From: Mastigias papua
Lineage: Eukaryota; Cnidaria; Scyphozoa; Rhizostomeae; Mastigiidae
Assembly: GCA_964019165.1 (NCBI GenBank)
Contig: OZ025283.1
Coordinates: 4,971,001-5,035,000, forward strand
DNA: 64,000 bases
Direction of reading: 5' to 3'
Position 1 is the first letter of the stretch, and every line of letters starts with the position of its first letter. Shown one piece after another: positions 46,456 through 58,503 of this stretch. Below the pieces are notes generated by a model that was not told the DNA's origin, ran no database searches, and saw only the letters and a list, made by a program, of their open reading frames with translations. A program made the translations under genes and the position numbers.

Positions 46456-46465
46456 AGGGAAGTGA
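46451..46465 (+). promoter_or_regulatory. Polypurine tract
   Basis: AATAAAGGGAAGTGA directly before the 3-prime LTR. Confidence 0.65.
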
Positions 46466-46618
46466 TGTAATAAGAGTGGGTACCAAACCCCCTAATAGGT
46501 AGCCTAAAAGACGTGTGACTTAGGAAGTTAGTAGTTGAGAGTGATATGCTACATACATGTTTATGTTTATGTCTCAAACTTCTACAACAATATATCCGCG
46601 AGAATACGGAATATTATA
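46466..46618 (+). repeat. 3-prime LTR, 153 bp
   Basis: Second LTR copy; differences from the 5-prime copy include TAATAAGAG against TAATAGAG, CCAAACC against CCAGACC and ATAGGT against ATGGGT. Confidence 0.88.
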
Positions 46619-46623
46619 GTGAG

Positions 46624-47079
46624 CAATTGTTAAATAGTCATTTCCTGAATCTTTGCATGATGTTCAAAGGATCTGCATAGTGAGTGGATAGAGCTGAAAG
46701 TTATAAAGCAATCAGAACTTAATAACTGCTTCTTTCTTATGGCCTCTTTCTCAAAGACACAAAACGGAACTGGATATGAAAGAATTGTTGTGACAACCTG
46801 TTAAGCCATAACTTAAAAGGTCATATGGAGCAGTGGTGGTCCTAATTTGAATATGTATCATTGTGCAATTTTACACTTTCTTGTGCTAGCATTCCCAAAT
46901 TATAATCTTACTATTCATTATCGTTTACTTGTTTTATATCTTTCTTTTATATCACCAAGTATGTTACTAGCATACAGTATTGGAAACATTAGTTTGGTTT
47001 TGGAGTGAATAGCATCAATTTTCAGTGTCTACGGTTGTGATACATTAAGAAAATAGAGGTTGTAATTAAGGATGTGTTT
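46624..47079. other. Spacer, nothing recognised
   Basis: AT-rich sequence without a supported feature. Confidence 0.35.
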
Positions 47080-48230
47080 CCATTTTCACTGAATATACGA
47101 TGCATTCAGCAAGAAGGGGGATTCATTAGCCAGTCAGCTCATTTGTTTATATCCTCACTTGCAAGTCAAATGCGTACAATATTGTATAAAAAGGAGAGAG
47201 GGCAATTTTCCATCTGTTGCACAAAAACAAAGATCGAGTCATAGGCATTTTGCTTCATTTCGTCATATTTCCGCATATTGGTCAATACGTGGGATGTGGA
47301 TGGGGAGGGCACACTCAGCAGTCCATGCAAAGAAGAGCTTAGGCCAAAGATACCGGAAAATGGCTCTAACAATAGGACCAGATGTCTCCGGGTTGTAGTA
47401 GTATTCTGAAAAGGGAAGAGGTAGAGTTTTATAAATATCTTTCTGCTTTTTGAAAATGTAAGAATCTATCCGGAAAAGAGAAGTATTGCGTGCAACACCA
47501 GGTTTTGTGTGAGGTGTTTTTATATAGCAAAACGCCTATTACTCTCCAGTCCGGAATAGACGTCCCCCCCCCCGACGATTTATTTTGTCAAAAAATGTAC
47601 ACCAGGACATTCTTATTGCATCCGCCCGCTTATTAATTTTGAGCCAAGAGGAAATTTTCCCAACCAGACCAAGAATTGTCCGGCGACAGTAATCCATTGT
47701 GAATGTTTGTTGCACTGAAAAAATGCTAGCGTCAAATGCGTAATTGCTGCAAGAAGCACTGAAAACGTAGCCGACAGTTGTGCCAATGATGATGACATTA
47801 TGAACGACGATGGTAGACACATTTTTGGCAAGCTAGAAATATGTAACAAACGTAATAACTTTTTTTCAAAAAGTTAAAGATTTTTATCCAATGCATATGT
47901 TGGTCTTCTCTTCTCCACATCCATTTATAACAGCCCATCCCATAGACATCCACCTTGGAGCTTTTTCCACTCCCCCCGCTTATTGCAACCTCCCCCCGCT
48001 TATTTACTTTGAGACCTTTTTCCAACCCCCCCCCCCGCTTATTGCCACCCCCCTTCTATTCCGGACTAAAGAGTACTTGATCTTTGTTTCTATACAACTG
48101 ACCAAAAATTGTTTTCTCTCCATTATTTTTTATGTTTTGATTGCCAAATGAGGATATAAACAAATGAGCTGATTGGCTGAAGACATTTTCCCCTTTGCTG
48201 ATGCTTTCTTGTATACGCCCATATAAATAT
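47080..48230. mobile_element. Nested fold-back elements
   Basis: Outer inverted repeats: AGCTCATTTGTTTATATCCT at 47138 and its inverse near 48155, with weaker matching on both sides for about 100 bp (GCATTCAGCAAGAAGG against GCATCAGCAAAGG). Inside lies a second pair, AGTCCGGAATAGA at 47548 and its inverse ending near 48067, with adjoining long C runs and repeated CCCCCCGCTTATTG words. Limits are approximate and no target duplications were fixed. No coding sequence is recognised. Confidence 0.55.
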
Positions 48231-48857
48231 TCAAAGAAGTCACTCTGTGGTGCCTGATTTTCCCCTCCCTGCTTATTAGTTTTTGGAGACCTTTTCTACC
48301 CTCAACTAGTATTGAGACCCCCCAGCAATTAATTCTAGCGCATTTTGAAAGAGTTTGTGTGTAAGGTTGCTGAACCAAGACTAATCCCTATTCTGATTTT
48401 TATGATTTTTTACTTGTTGCACCGAAGTATTGAAGCCATTTGCTAAAGAAGTTTGCTGCTTAATAGAGGAAGCTTAGAATAATTTAGAGTAACTTCTTAA
48501 ATTGACCTGTTAACGTTGTGAAATGTAGAAATGAAAAATGTTGAATGTGAACGAAATGATTTGGAATTGTGATGATGATTATTATCATCTTTGTGGACCA
48601 GACTGTATTTTACATGTTGAGCTAAGGCGATGTAATCTTGTGTGATGGCTGCGAGCGGTCTTTAAGTCGTTGTCGAATCAGAATCATCTTCAGAGAGTAA
48701 TCATCTTTGGTTTACCGTATTTATTGGAACTATCTAAACTAATATCTGTCTATATACATGGCTCGGCTGAGTGACATACGTCCCCGCCATGGCTCTAAGT
48801 TGTACTCAAGTCATCTCTATTCCATCGCTATGTAACTCTCTTCCCCTCTAACTTAAT
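48231..48857. other. Spacer, nothing recognised
   Basis: About 0.6 kb. The sequence resumes beyond the hAT element at 51607; both flanks could belong to one unidentified element (TCTATATACATGGC, TATAAAAG words) but this is not supported. Confidence 0.3.
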
Positions 48858-49847
48858 GCATGAGGCAGTGGCGGATCTAGACATTCGCCACATTCGCACT
48901 GGCGAATGTCAGAATTTAGATCCTTCTGAAAACTCTTAGGTCTATTGAAGCATTTTAATGCTCAAGTATTTTTAATATATTCTTTGACGTTTTAGATTGT
49001 TCCAACTATTAGTTAAAGCTCATAGGTATCCTTCGTAACCCGAATCACCTTTCCCATGGCATCTATCCGAGCAAGTGCCTCAGATAACCACCTCGTTTTC
49101 ATTTAGTACTTCGATGCATTCCCCTCCCCCAGGGTAATCTCCAAACTTCACTACTTTCAGGAGCCAATAAGATTTGTGGCGAATGTCAAAATTTTTTATA
49201 ATAAATTATAGCTGCGTGCGCTTATGAGATCAAAGGTAAAAAGTACCCACAAGAATGTTTGCGAATGTCTGACGTCAAAGGAGATGTCCAGGATAAAAAG
49301 CGAATAGGAAAAAGCAATGGGAGAAATTGTCTTGCGAATGTGGCGAAAGGAAGTGAGATCATGATGCAAAGCTAGAGAATGGGGATAGCCATAAGAACTT
49401 GGGAGAATGAAAGCCTCGCTTTAGTGCTATGCCTGCTCTGTTGACATGCCAGAGTGGAAGGTTTACATCGATTGAAATATTGAAAACTTGAAATTGGAAA
49501 AGTCATAGCGACACATTTTGGAATTCTTGCATCAAATATCAAAGTTGATGAAACAGGAAGATTCTAATGGCATAAAAGAAGTCTCTTAGAATACCGAAGC
49601 TCTCTGGGCATGCAAACTCGAAGGAGCCTTAACAATGTTATTTCCTATAAACTAGATGAGGTCGCTAATCTGTGCTAGGAGTACCATGGCATCACAGGTA
49701 TATTTTGAAAAAGGTCAGACTGCAGTGCCCATAATGTATGCTGTATGTGTACATTCAGAACAATGCTTCCTGGACTGATCATCTTTGTGCATTTTGTACC
49801 AGCAAAAATGCAACATGGAAGCGAGAGTATGAAAAGGATTCAGCAAG

Positions 49848-51060
49848 TTGAACAAGTTGCTACGTTTTACTAATGTTAGTGCCTTAATTGTTTTCTTATT
49901 CTGGTTCACACGTAAGTTCATTGCTGATGAAAATTGCTTTTATAATGCTGTTTCTTTAATGGTAATTGGGCATGAAAATTCATACCATCTACTCCAAGCC
50001 TTTTATTCTGCAGAACTTTGTCTTTATCCAGATTTTTATGCCTCTCATCCACATTTTATTACTATTCTGGCAAAAAAGAGAACTTCTGGCCTTCTTGAAA
50101 CAATTTTCTCCCTATCAATAACATTCCAAGCAAGTGATCATTTTGATAAGTCTCTGCAAAAATATGCAGGTTGTGTCAAGTTTGAATTAAATTCTCAAAG
50201 CAGAAGATGGAACCCCTCAACTTGCCTTATGGCATTAACAAGTATTTTAGGATTGCCAACTTATTCCCTTTATCCTGAAACTGGCAATAGACATGCCATT
50301 TCTCCAAGGGTTGTACAGGTCAATTTAGGAGAGATGAAGTGTTAATTGCATTCCATCAAACCAATGTGCATAGTCTGTGCACACCCAAAAGGCAAAAAGG
50401 CATTATACAAGCTTGATCATATAGTTCCTGTATTTACTATCAATGATGAAAGTCACATATATTCTATACAGAGTCATATACTGATAATCTCTCCCCCAAA
50501 ACTAAGAAAAGTGGAATCAATATCTATCAACTCCAGCATATGCATTGCTGCCTTTCATAAAATGAAGATAATAGTTCTAAGTTAAGGGAGTTGTTCAGGG
50601 AAGTATTGATGATAAAGAAAAGCTGAATGAAAAGCCCCTTTTTGCCACTTTTGGTTCTGACATTGGCTCCTTTTATCATGAAACTGATTAATCAAAGAGT
50701 TCTGGTTTAAATCAAGTTTCATTATGGGTGGTTGACATGACAAGAGGTGATTAGAAAGATGTCAATGGCTTAAAAGGTCCAAATGTCTTAATGCAGTACC
50801 TTTTTGCCTTACATGTGCATTATTTGGGCATCCAATTGATTCAAATACCTAAAGATTGAACAGGCTAAACACAGAACCTTTTTCTGACTGGTCTTGTGGC
50901 TCCAGATTTAATTCAGGACCATGAAAGTAAGTCAGAAATTCATAAAACTTCCATATTGACAACACAGGACTTTTTAAGCACTCTTGAAAATAAGAGACAT
51001 CTACTGATTTGATTCATAGTAAAATTTTAAGCCAGACAGTGTCAGTGAATTGAACCAAAC
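49848..51060 (+). pseudogene. Vertnin/OTU-like coding relic carried in the hAT element
   Basis: 49910-50345 gives FIADENCFYNAVSLMVIGHE, then LYPDFYASHPHF and LPTYSLYP. The block D-x-N-C-F-Y-N-A-x-S-L, followed by an F-Y-A-x-H-P segment and S-L-Y-P, matches the OTU-like N-terminal part of vertnin-type proteins. OTU proteins are cysteine proteases that act on ubiquitin; here the cysteine is present but no catalytic histidine can be placed. After a stop at 50343 the similarity goes on brokenly (KLDHIVPVFT) to 50585. A further decayed frame runs 50590-51060 with ATFGSDIGSFYHETD, KGPNVLMQYLFALHV and HKTSILTTQDFLSTLENKR, not recognised. Many stops. Confidence 0.55.
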
Positions 51061-51134
51061 CAGCACCAATAGTAAAGACAATCCTGTTGTGTAGAAGACA
51101 AAACATATCTGTAATAGGCCATAGAGCTGACTTA

Positions 51135-51420
51135 TCATAATGTTTCAGTAAACTGTGGGAATTTCCAGGCAATGTTGAACTTGAGGGTGGATAGCGGAGA
51201 TGAAGTTTTGAAGGTCATTTTGAAACAGCTACTCAAAATGCAACATGGAGATGAAAAGCAACTCAAAATGAGGTACTATCATGTTGTGCCGAAGTAATTA
51301 CTGAAGATGTAGTCAGTGACATTAAGAAAAATAAATCCTTCTCTTTTCTTGCTGATTAAGTCACAGATTGCTTCACTAGGGAACAAATGCCCCTTGTCTT
51401 GCAACAGTAAATTCAGAATA
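51135..51420 (+). pseudogene. hAT transposase fragment (DUF4371 type)
   Basis: Frames give NCGNFQAMLNLRVDSGDEVL, then EVLSCCAEVITEDVVSDIKK, SFSFLAD, a stop, and TDCFTREQMPLVL. This is the N-terminal part of the DUF4371 domain in hAT transposases, around the first catalytic aspartate (FLAD). At least one frameshift near 51210 and a stop at about 51357. The rest of the transposase is missing. Confidence 0.7.
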
Positions 51421-51614
51421 TGACAGTTATGTCTTATCGAAAATAATTACCCCGCAACGACGCTTGAAAGTTCAAATCACAATTTATTGTCTACGATGCA
51501 TTGGAGGCTTTCATTTATAAGAAACGGACGTGGGCGTGGTTTGTGTGCGTGGTCCTTATGTTTGATGGTTTTGCGAATGTCACGATATTTCCTAGATCCG
51601 CCCCTGGCATGAGG

Positions 51615-52271
51615 GCTATATATACTTCTTAACACCTAATGTTGTGTCAGCAGTTTTGCTACTAGCCAACTAATGATTACGATGCAGATTTCAATCCAAA
51701 AGAAGCATTGCGTAATCCTGGTTCTTTCTAGACTTCCCTAAACAATAGATATGGATGCTGTGTAATGCCCGGACATGTAACGGAATGATGACAAGGCTAT
51801 ATTTATGCATAGTGCAATGGCAACAATACTGAATCCTAAACTCGATGCTATGAAATACTATTATTGGTATATGCGTCCTAACCTAATCTCGTAAACTAAC
51901 TTACCCTTAAAACTAGCAATAGTACTGGCTCTACCCCATGGAGCCTCGTCGAAACAACTAATAACAATAAACGCCAAATGGCACTCCTCAGTCTTTCCCA
52001 AGCACTGAGAGTCCAAGTGCGATAAACAACACTAAATGCAGAATGCGAATGTAGACACGAGTGCTTTCGCAAGCCACTCTGTCTTCGGCCTAGCTAACAA
52101 GGTGTTAGTTTATATAAAAGTTACCCAAACATTTTGACAAAAACCTATGAACTAAACTAGCAGTATTACAACGTGATTGCATAATTCCAACTTGCTACCA
52201 CCCTCCCCCCCCCCGATATATGAATTTTTCCGGAAAATTCCAGCCCCTCCATTTTATCTCAACTCTGGCAA
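51615..52271. other. Spacer, nothing recognised
   Basis: About 0.65 kb without a supported gene; a C run at 52203-52214. Confidence 0.3.
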
Positions 52272-52314
52272 TTGGGACATGTTTACATGGAGGTAGGATC
52301 ACCCCTTAGACTAG

Positions 52315-52572
52315 TTTCGGGAATATCACCTCAGTGACATCAGTTTCGCTAGTTCTTAGGCTTGAATCGGTCAGAAAACACAACGAAGAAAGAACTTCAA
52401 ATTTCGTGTCTTTGCTCAATCACTTCTCATGGAATTCTAAATCATACTATTCAAATCAGTGTACTTTTGTCCTCGCGTGTACTATAATATTGTCACTCAA
52501 AAAAAAGTAAATAATTGCATAATTATGGATAAGCGTGAATAAATAAGCGTGCGCCTGCGAAGTTTCCCCACA
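52315..52572 (-). repeat. 3-prime LTR of the BEL/Pao element
   Basis: 258-bp copy; minus strand starts TGTGGGGAAACTTCGC. See the 5-prime copy. Confidence 0.9.
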
Positions 52573-52712
52573 TCCCCCCCTACTTGAGCTGTCAAGCCTC
52601 AAGCATTGGTCGGGACTTAACGCGCGCGTTTTCTGCGGCTGCTCTGCGCGGTCGCTCGTCCTTCATTCCCAATCCTTCATTCCTCTCTTTGTTCACACCC
52701 TCCTTTGCATTC

Positions 52713-53782
52713 TTACCTTCCTTTCCGATCATGCTTTCCACACTTATCTTTTCTTTGGGAACTCTCTACTTGGAAAAGTTTTTGCAGAGGTCTACATAAT
52801 ATTTCTGGTTTACCTTTAACCAACCTTCTTACCTTTGCACCTCGAATAACCTGATCTTTTCCTCTGATTAGTTCTTCTACAATTCCCAATTTCCATGTGT
52901 TACGTTTGGTTCTCTCTTCCTGTACCAATACAGTGTCACCCTCCGTAATGTCATTGGGTAAGAACCTCTGTAACCTGTGAGTCTCTCTAAGGCCTAAAAG
53001 ATATTCTTTATGCAATCTAGCCCAAAATGGTCCAGTTTCGTCATCAAATAAACAAATCGTCTAGACACATCACTATTAGTCACAATATCATCAGAATTTA
53101 GAGGAAAATTAACATTTTCAGAAAGAGGAGAAATTCTTCGGCCTGTAATCAAATGTGATGGTGTTAATACCTGTTCCTCTAATTCCTCGCCGTGATATTT
53201 AAGAGGTCTCGAGTTAATTGTACCTTCCAATTCAGTCAAAATGGTGGATACTTCATCTTGTGATAACCTAGCGTTACCCAAAACTTTCCTTAAGCATCGC
53301 TTAACTGTCCCTATCATTCTCTCGAAATGACCTCCCCACCAAGTTGATCTTTCTAGATTGTATTTCCAAACAATCCGTTTTCTTTTCAAAAAATTATTTA
53401 CTTCATTCTTACTCAACAGGTTGTGCAGTATTTTATCTGCTGCCTTGAAAGTTTTTGAATTATCGGATATGATCAATCTCGGGGTCCCTCTTCGAGCACA
53501 GAACCGACGGAAACAATTAAGAAATGTGGAAGTCGTTTGGTCTGACACTAATTCCAAATGTATAGCTCTTACGACAGTACATGAAAATATGCAGAAATAT
53601 ACTTTGCACATTTCACCACTACCTTTCACAAACAAGGGACCTGCATAGTCAATTCCAACATGGGTGAAAGCAGGGGCTTCAGTAACACGAAAATCTGGAA
53701 GAGGGGCTGGAGATGGTGCAGTAAATGCTTTGGAATCCAACAATTTGCAACGATAACATGGCTTTATTACTTTTTTAACGCA
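52713..53782 (-). pseudogene. BEL integrase and DUF5641 C-terminus
   Basis: VKKVIKPCYRC near 53765 supplies the cysteines of the zinc finger. The catalytic core shows VGIDYAGPLF near 53660, RLIISDNSKTF near 53470 and WWGGHFERMIG near 53325, giving all three acidic residues. PLKYHGEELEEQVLTPSHLI near 53190 follows, then, after a shift near 53015, the DUF5641 tail (DTVLVQEERTKRNTWKLG). The stop is at 52713. This part is one of the best kept of the element. Confidence 0.9.
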
Positions 53783-56412
53783 CTATCTAGAGCGCAGTTC
53801 AGCCAAGGTTGCACCCACCTTCAAATGGTGCACCCTTTTATGGCAATCCAATATCATAAGGTGTGTAAACCTGTAGTTGCTGGGCAAGATAATAGGAAAC
53901 TTAGATTTTACATAGAGCTCTGCATTAGTTAATCTGCCATGACAAACGTATATTCCTCTTTCATTAACTAAGCCTAAATTAACCCTTGTTTTCTCAAAAC
54001 TTTCACTTTCCTTCACATCCTCTTGAGCATCTAATATCCAAGTTCTCTCTGCCTCTTCCAACTCTACAACTTCCAGCTCTCCTAATTTAATATTTCTCTT
54101 CTCTCTTGCTCTTTTCAGGTTGGAAAGGAATCTCTTTACCCAGGCAGTGACTCTAAGCAGTTTATCTAGTGAACTGAACCTACTCAATGCTATAACATTT
54201 CCCACTTTTCCAATTCCTTCCCCTTCAATAACTGTAAATGCACATACTTTCTTTCTCTCACTCTCTACTTCATTAGAATTCTGCAATACTAGACTAATAG
54301 GCCATTCACTCTCACATTTTCTTAACCACTCTGGCCCTTCCCACCATAACTGACATGTCTTAAGGTAGGATGGTGTTACTCCTCTTGAGCCTATATCTGC
54401 AGGGTTATCTATGCCAGCTACATGTCCCCATTGCTCCTTTTCTTTTAACTTAAGTATTTCTGCTACCCTAAACTTTACCCACTGTTTCCATTCCCCATTA
54501 TTGTACACCCAGAACAATGCTGTCTTGCTATCTAACCAGAATCGTACTCTCTCAATCTTAATAATGGAGGATAGTGCTTCAATCACATTGCTCATTAGGA
54601 CAGCTAAAACTCTAGCGGACATCAATTCTAATCTAGGGATAGAGAGGCTCTTCAATGGGGCTACTCGTGTTTTTGCACAAAGCAGTGTGGTAAAAATGCC
54701 CCTTCCTGATTCATACACAAGATATATTAGTGCACTATATGCCTTTACGCTTGCATCTCCAAAACCGTGCAATTCATAATGGGAACCTTCTCCTTCAATT
54801 TCACTGAAGACACTTCTTGGGATTGAAATTGATTTCACTTGATCTAAACCATTTATCCATTCATTCCATTCTTCCTCTTTTTCTCTAGGAATTGGGTCAT
54901 CCCAATCAACTTTTCCAACACAAAGATTCTGAAATAACACTCTAGCTTGGACTCCAATGGGTGATAATAGACCTAAGGGGTCAAATAAAGTGGCAAGGGA
55001 ACTCAAGATTACTCTCTTAGTAGGCTTATTGACCTGTATACCTTTCCCTATCTTAGTGAGGTCAAATGTCAGGGTATCATTCTTATTATCCCATGGTATT
55101 ACTAAAACTTTACTACTCTTTTCTGCTTCCTTATGTGAGCCTAATGTTTCTTTTGCATATGTTTGCTCCTCTCTAACTGAGCTTCCTCTTTCACTTATTT
55201 GCTCTTCCTCAGTAAGACAAATCTTTTCTGCCAAGATCTCACTGTTTGTTTTCCATTTTCTCAATAAAAACCCTCCAATTTTCATTCTTTCTTTGAATAT
55301 TTCATATAGGCTTAAAGCTTCTCTTTCAGTATTTGTACCAGTCACTAGGTCATCTACATAGAATGACTGTTTCAACTTTGATACAAACTGAGGGTCTAGC
55401 TCCTGAAATGAATCAATGTGGTGTCAAATAACCATATTGAGTAAATATGGTGAGCTATTCACCCCAAACACTACTCTGTTGAACTGACGAACAATGACTT
55501 CAGATGCCTCAGCATTAGTATCTTTGACCCACAAAAATCTAAGGACATCTCGATCTACAGGGTCTACTTCTATCATTAAAAAAGCTTTAGCAATATCTCC
55601 CACCAGAGCAACCTTCCACATACGAAATCTCAAAGGATATTAACAATGTGAGGTGTCAATGGTGGCCCCACATGTAAACAATCATTCAAAGAGGTTTTAG
55701 TTACTTTATCCTTGCAAGATGCATCATATACAATCCTTCCCTTTGTAGTTTCTGCTTCTTGTCTTATCACTGCAGAATGAGCCAAGTATGAGATCTTTTG
55801 TGCATCTTCCATCCCTGTAACTTTTGATACAATGCCCTCTTGAATTTGTTCATTGATTATCTTTTCATACTCTTTCAGAACATCTGGGTCATCCTTGAGT
55901 CTTCTAAGCTGATTCTTTAGTCTGGAAACACATGTTGAATAGTTCTGGGGTATGGGTCCATGACCAGCCTTCCATGGTAACTTCACAGAATACTTACTAC
56001 CTGTGAATTGAATTTCATCAACAAAAGATTCCTTAGATGCATCATTCTCTGGCCTAATTCCTAATGAATCTAGATCCCAGAGTTTGTTGACCAGTTGGAG
56101 AATGTTGCTATCTGATCTTTCATCAGCTTGTACAAAATTTACTATTGAATCTTGATAGGAAAAAAGACTCACCTTTTAATTGTCCTGATAGTACCCATCC
56201 TAATGAAGTCTTGATTGCTACGGGCTCATGATGCCCCCCTCGTATCTGTCCTCCCTCTAAAAATTCCCATTGATAGTCTGATCCAATCAATACCTGTATA
56301 TCAAGTACTTCCTTATTTCTGCAAACATCTGAAAACCAGACTAGATTTAAATGAGGGTAGATTTGCTTTACTTCTTCTAAATGAACATTTGAAATACTAC
56401 CAATACTTTCAA
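53783..56412 (-). pseudogene. BEL reverse transcriptase and RNase H, broken
   Basis: From 56172: WDLDSLGIRPEND, GRIVYDASCKDK near 55735, a shift near 55630, then [14 protein letters not shown] near 55595 (first catalytic aspartate), a stop at 55424, and SFYVDDLVTG near 55365 (YxDD intact). A 530-codon open frame, 55375-53783, includes LFDPLGLLSPIGVQARVLFQ near 54965, the RNase H start DASVKAYSALIYLV near 54745 and IPRLELMSARVL near 54630. It ends with CHKRVHHLKVGATLAELRSR, the first histidine part of the integrase finger, at a stop at 53783. Sequence between 56412 and 56173 is coding-like in another frame. Confidence 0.9.
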
Positions 56413-58224
56413 CTACTTCACTCCCTTTCCTCCCACTACAGGAACCAAATAAAACTCTACAACTTCTCTCATCCTGTTTTCTGCTTCATTACTCCCAAAT
56501 GCTTTTATAGACAGATTTTCTCTCCTCACTGGCCTCAACCCTAGCTTTTCTACAGCAGCTGCAGTTACGAAAGATCGGTGACTCCCAGAGTCAAACAGGA
56601 CTCGCACTCTACCATCCTTCATTCCATTCACATTTGCAACTGCTGTTTGTAAGGCCACCTTCCCTCCAGAACATGTGCTTCCTACATATGCTGCTGCATT
56701 AGGATTAAGCTTGAGCGCTGCATTCGCTTGCCTAAAGTCCTCACTAGCAGGAACTGCACTAGGGTTAGGGGTTACTACAGAGGTGGACCTATTGGTACAA
56801 ATGGCTATGTTATGCCTCCCCTTACAACCCTTACACCTAACCTTTGACTTACACTCAAATGACCTGTGATTCCCCTTTAGACATATAAAGCAACGAAATT
56901 GCCTCTTCAGAATGTTCTTCCTCTCTTCTGGATCTCTTTCTGAACAGTCTTCTGTAGCATGTTCTTTTCCGCAGAAAATACACTTCCGTTGGTTTCCAGT
57001 GGTCATCAAGGCACTTGCTGTACAGGGCCCTGAAGCTGACATATCTTGTCTAGGCCGCCTCTGTGGCAGGTTGTTGCTGGGCATCCCTAATTTCAATACA
57101 GAAGCATGGCACTCCCATACATCCAACTCAGAGTCTAGAGCATTGATGAACTCCTCAAGCGTCCATTCTAACATGGTTTTCTCTGCCCCTCTTACCATTG
57201 TCAGCTGAATCTGTTTTGGAAGCTTTTCCATTAAAACGGGAACAACTATGGCCGAATAGGTAACCTTGTCAAAAGACATGGCTTCGAGGCCTGTGAAATG
57301 CGCCTCCACTTGGTCACGAAAATTGCGCAGACGTGAGAAATTATCCTCATTATAGACTGGCGATAGACCAATCAATTGGTTTATGTGAGCATGCTGAATT
57401 ACTGCTGGCCTTGCAAATCTCTTTTTTAACAAATCAACTGCAATTTGATAGTTGCATCTGTAGTTGGTAAGCCCCGCAATATTTGTTTAGTATTTTCATC
57501 AAGAAACGCCTTCAGGTATTGTAGCTTGTCAACATCGGCAAGATTTTCGTTAAAATGAATGGCGCTTGAAAAGCTATCCCAGAATGCTTGAAATCCATAC
57601 ACTTTTCCTGAAAACCTTTCTACTGTAACTCGGGCAATTTCACACGAACTTTTCTCTTGGGACTTCCTTTTGACTCATCAGAATCTCCAGAACCCCCGAA
57701 CAACCAGATACTAAACTTTCCTTTGAGTTGCTTCTTGAAATGCTTCGGTGAGAAGAACTAGCCGAGTTATTTGATGCTACTTCATCGCCGTTTTCTCCAT
57801 CTTTTACAACCAGTTCTGACTGGCTTCTTGAAATACCCCTTTGGGAAGAGCTAGTTGATCTAACTGATGCAACGTCATCGTCATGCTCTCCTTCTTTCAC
57901 ACTTTGTTCCAAATAAACCAATGCCCTAGTAATTCTCTCCTGTTATTCATTCGCTTCATCCACTTCTTTATCACATGTTTCCTCGTTTGCATCGCCGTGC
58001 AAAAGAAATTCAAGGATTTTGCTATCAAGCTCTCTCAATTCATCACGTTGACCCTTCAATTGAATGTCAAATGTCTTCAGCTCTATTACCTCTACAACTT
58101 CATGCGTATCCTTCCATCCTATGATTTTGTTTACACTCTTGGTCGCACTCCTTCGTAAGACGCTTCGTTTCTTTTTCAAGAAATCAAACCCCAATGTAAC
58201 ATCTTCTGTTTCTTCTCGACTCAT
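56413..58224 (-). pseudogene. BEL gag and aspartic protease, broken
   Basis: Starts MSREETEDVTLGFDFLKKKR at 58224. A TAA at 57943 and three shifts between 57650 and 57455 interrupt it. Serine-rich linker near 57850-57700, then the DUF1759 gag domain (FSGKVYGFQAFWDSF near 57610, ending in the 57432 frame). Zinc knuckles CIFCGKEHATEDC, CFICLKGNHRSFEC and CKGCKGRHNIAIC lie at 56980-56810. A DUF1758-type protease with VRVLFDSGSHRSFVTAAAV is near 56605-56550 (active D-S-G). The frame ends at 56413 by a shift just past the protease. Confidence 0.88.
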
Positions 58225-58246
58225 CCTTTGGCTCGCGTGGACCAGA

Positions 58247-58503
58247 TTTCGGGAATATCACCTCAGTGACATCAGTTTCACTAGTTCTTAGGCTTGAATC
58301 GGTCAGAAAACACAACGAAGAAAGAACTTCAAATTTCGTGTCTTTGCTCAATCACTTCTCATGGAATTCTAAATCATACTATTCAAATTAATGTACTTTG
58401 TCCTCGCGTGTACTATAATATTGTCACTCAAAAAAAAGTAAATAATTGCATAATTATGGATAAGCGTGGATAAATAAGCGTGCGCCTGCGAAGTTTCCCG
58501 ACA
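58247..58503 (-). repeat. 5-prime LTR of the BEL/Pao element
   Basis: 257 bp, minus strand TGTCGGGAAACTTCGCAGG to TATTCCCGAAA. Matches 52315-52572 with differences such as CATCAGTTTCA/CATCAGTTTCG and GTGGATAA/GTGAATAA. Confidence 0.9.

Larger units (their letters stand above)
42271..46618 (+). mobile_element. Gypsy LTR retrotransposon with short LTRs
   Basis: A 4.35-kb element with 152/153-bp LTRs (42271-42422, 46466-46618) and a 5-bp duplication GTGAG (42266-42270, 46619-46623). The LTRs differ at about six positions plus one indel, so it is older than the 23-29 kb copy. The LTRs begin TG but end TA in both copies, an unusual terminus. One long gag-pol frame fills the interior. Confidence 0.9.
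48866..51606. mobile_element. hAT element with 8-bp duplication
   Basis: A 2,741-bp element with ends CAGTGGCGGATCTAG and, inverted, CAGGGGCGGATCTAG, and a perfect target duplication GCATGAGG (48858-48865, 51607-51614). GCGAATGTC words recur near both ends. Near the right end is a fragment of a DUF4371-type hAT transposase, which agrees with the ends. The middle contains an unrelated vertnin/OTU-like coding relic. Confidence 0.88.
52315..58503 (-). mobile_element. Full-length BEL/Pao LTR retrotransposon
   Basis: A 6.19-kb minus-strand element with LTRs at 58247-58503 (5-prime) and 52315-52572 (3-prime) that differ at only a few positions. Flanks ACTAG (52310-52314) and ACAAG (58504-58508) are a plausible 5-bp duplication with one mismatch. 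The 5-prime LTR is followed on the minus strand by TGGTCCACGCGAGCC, a likely primer binding site; GTAGGGGGGGATG precedes the 3-prime LTR as polypurine tract. The internal frames cover gag, protease, RT, RNase H, integrase and the C-terminal DUF5641 region with several lesions. Confidence 0.92.

Noticed and set aside
52315..58503. Retroviral provirus
   Set aside because: Domain order, DUF1759/DUF1758/DUF5641 and lack of an envelope frame identify a BEL/Pao retrotransposon.
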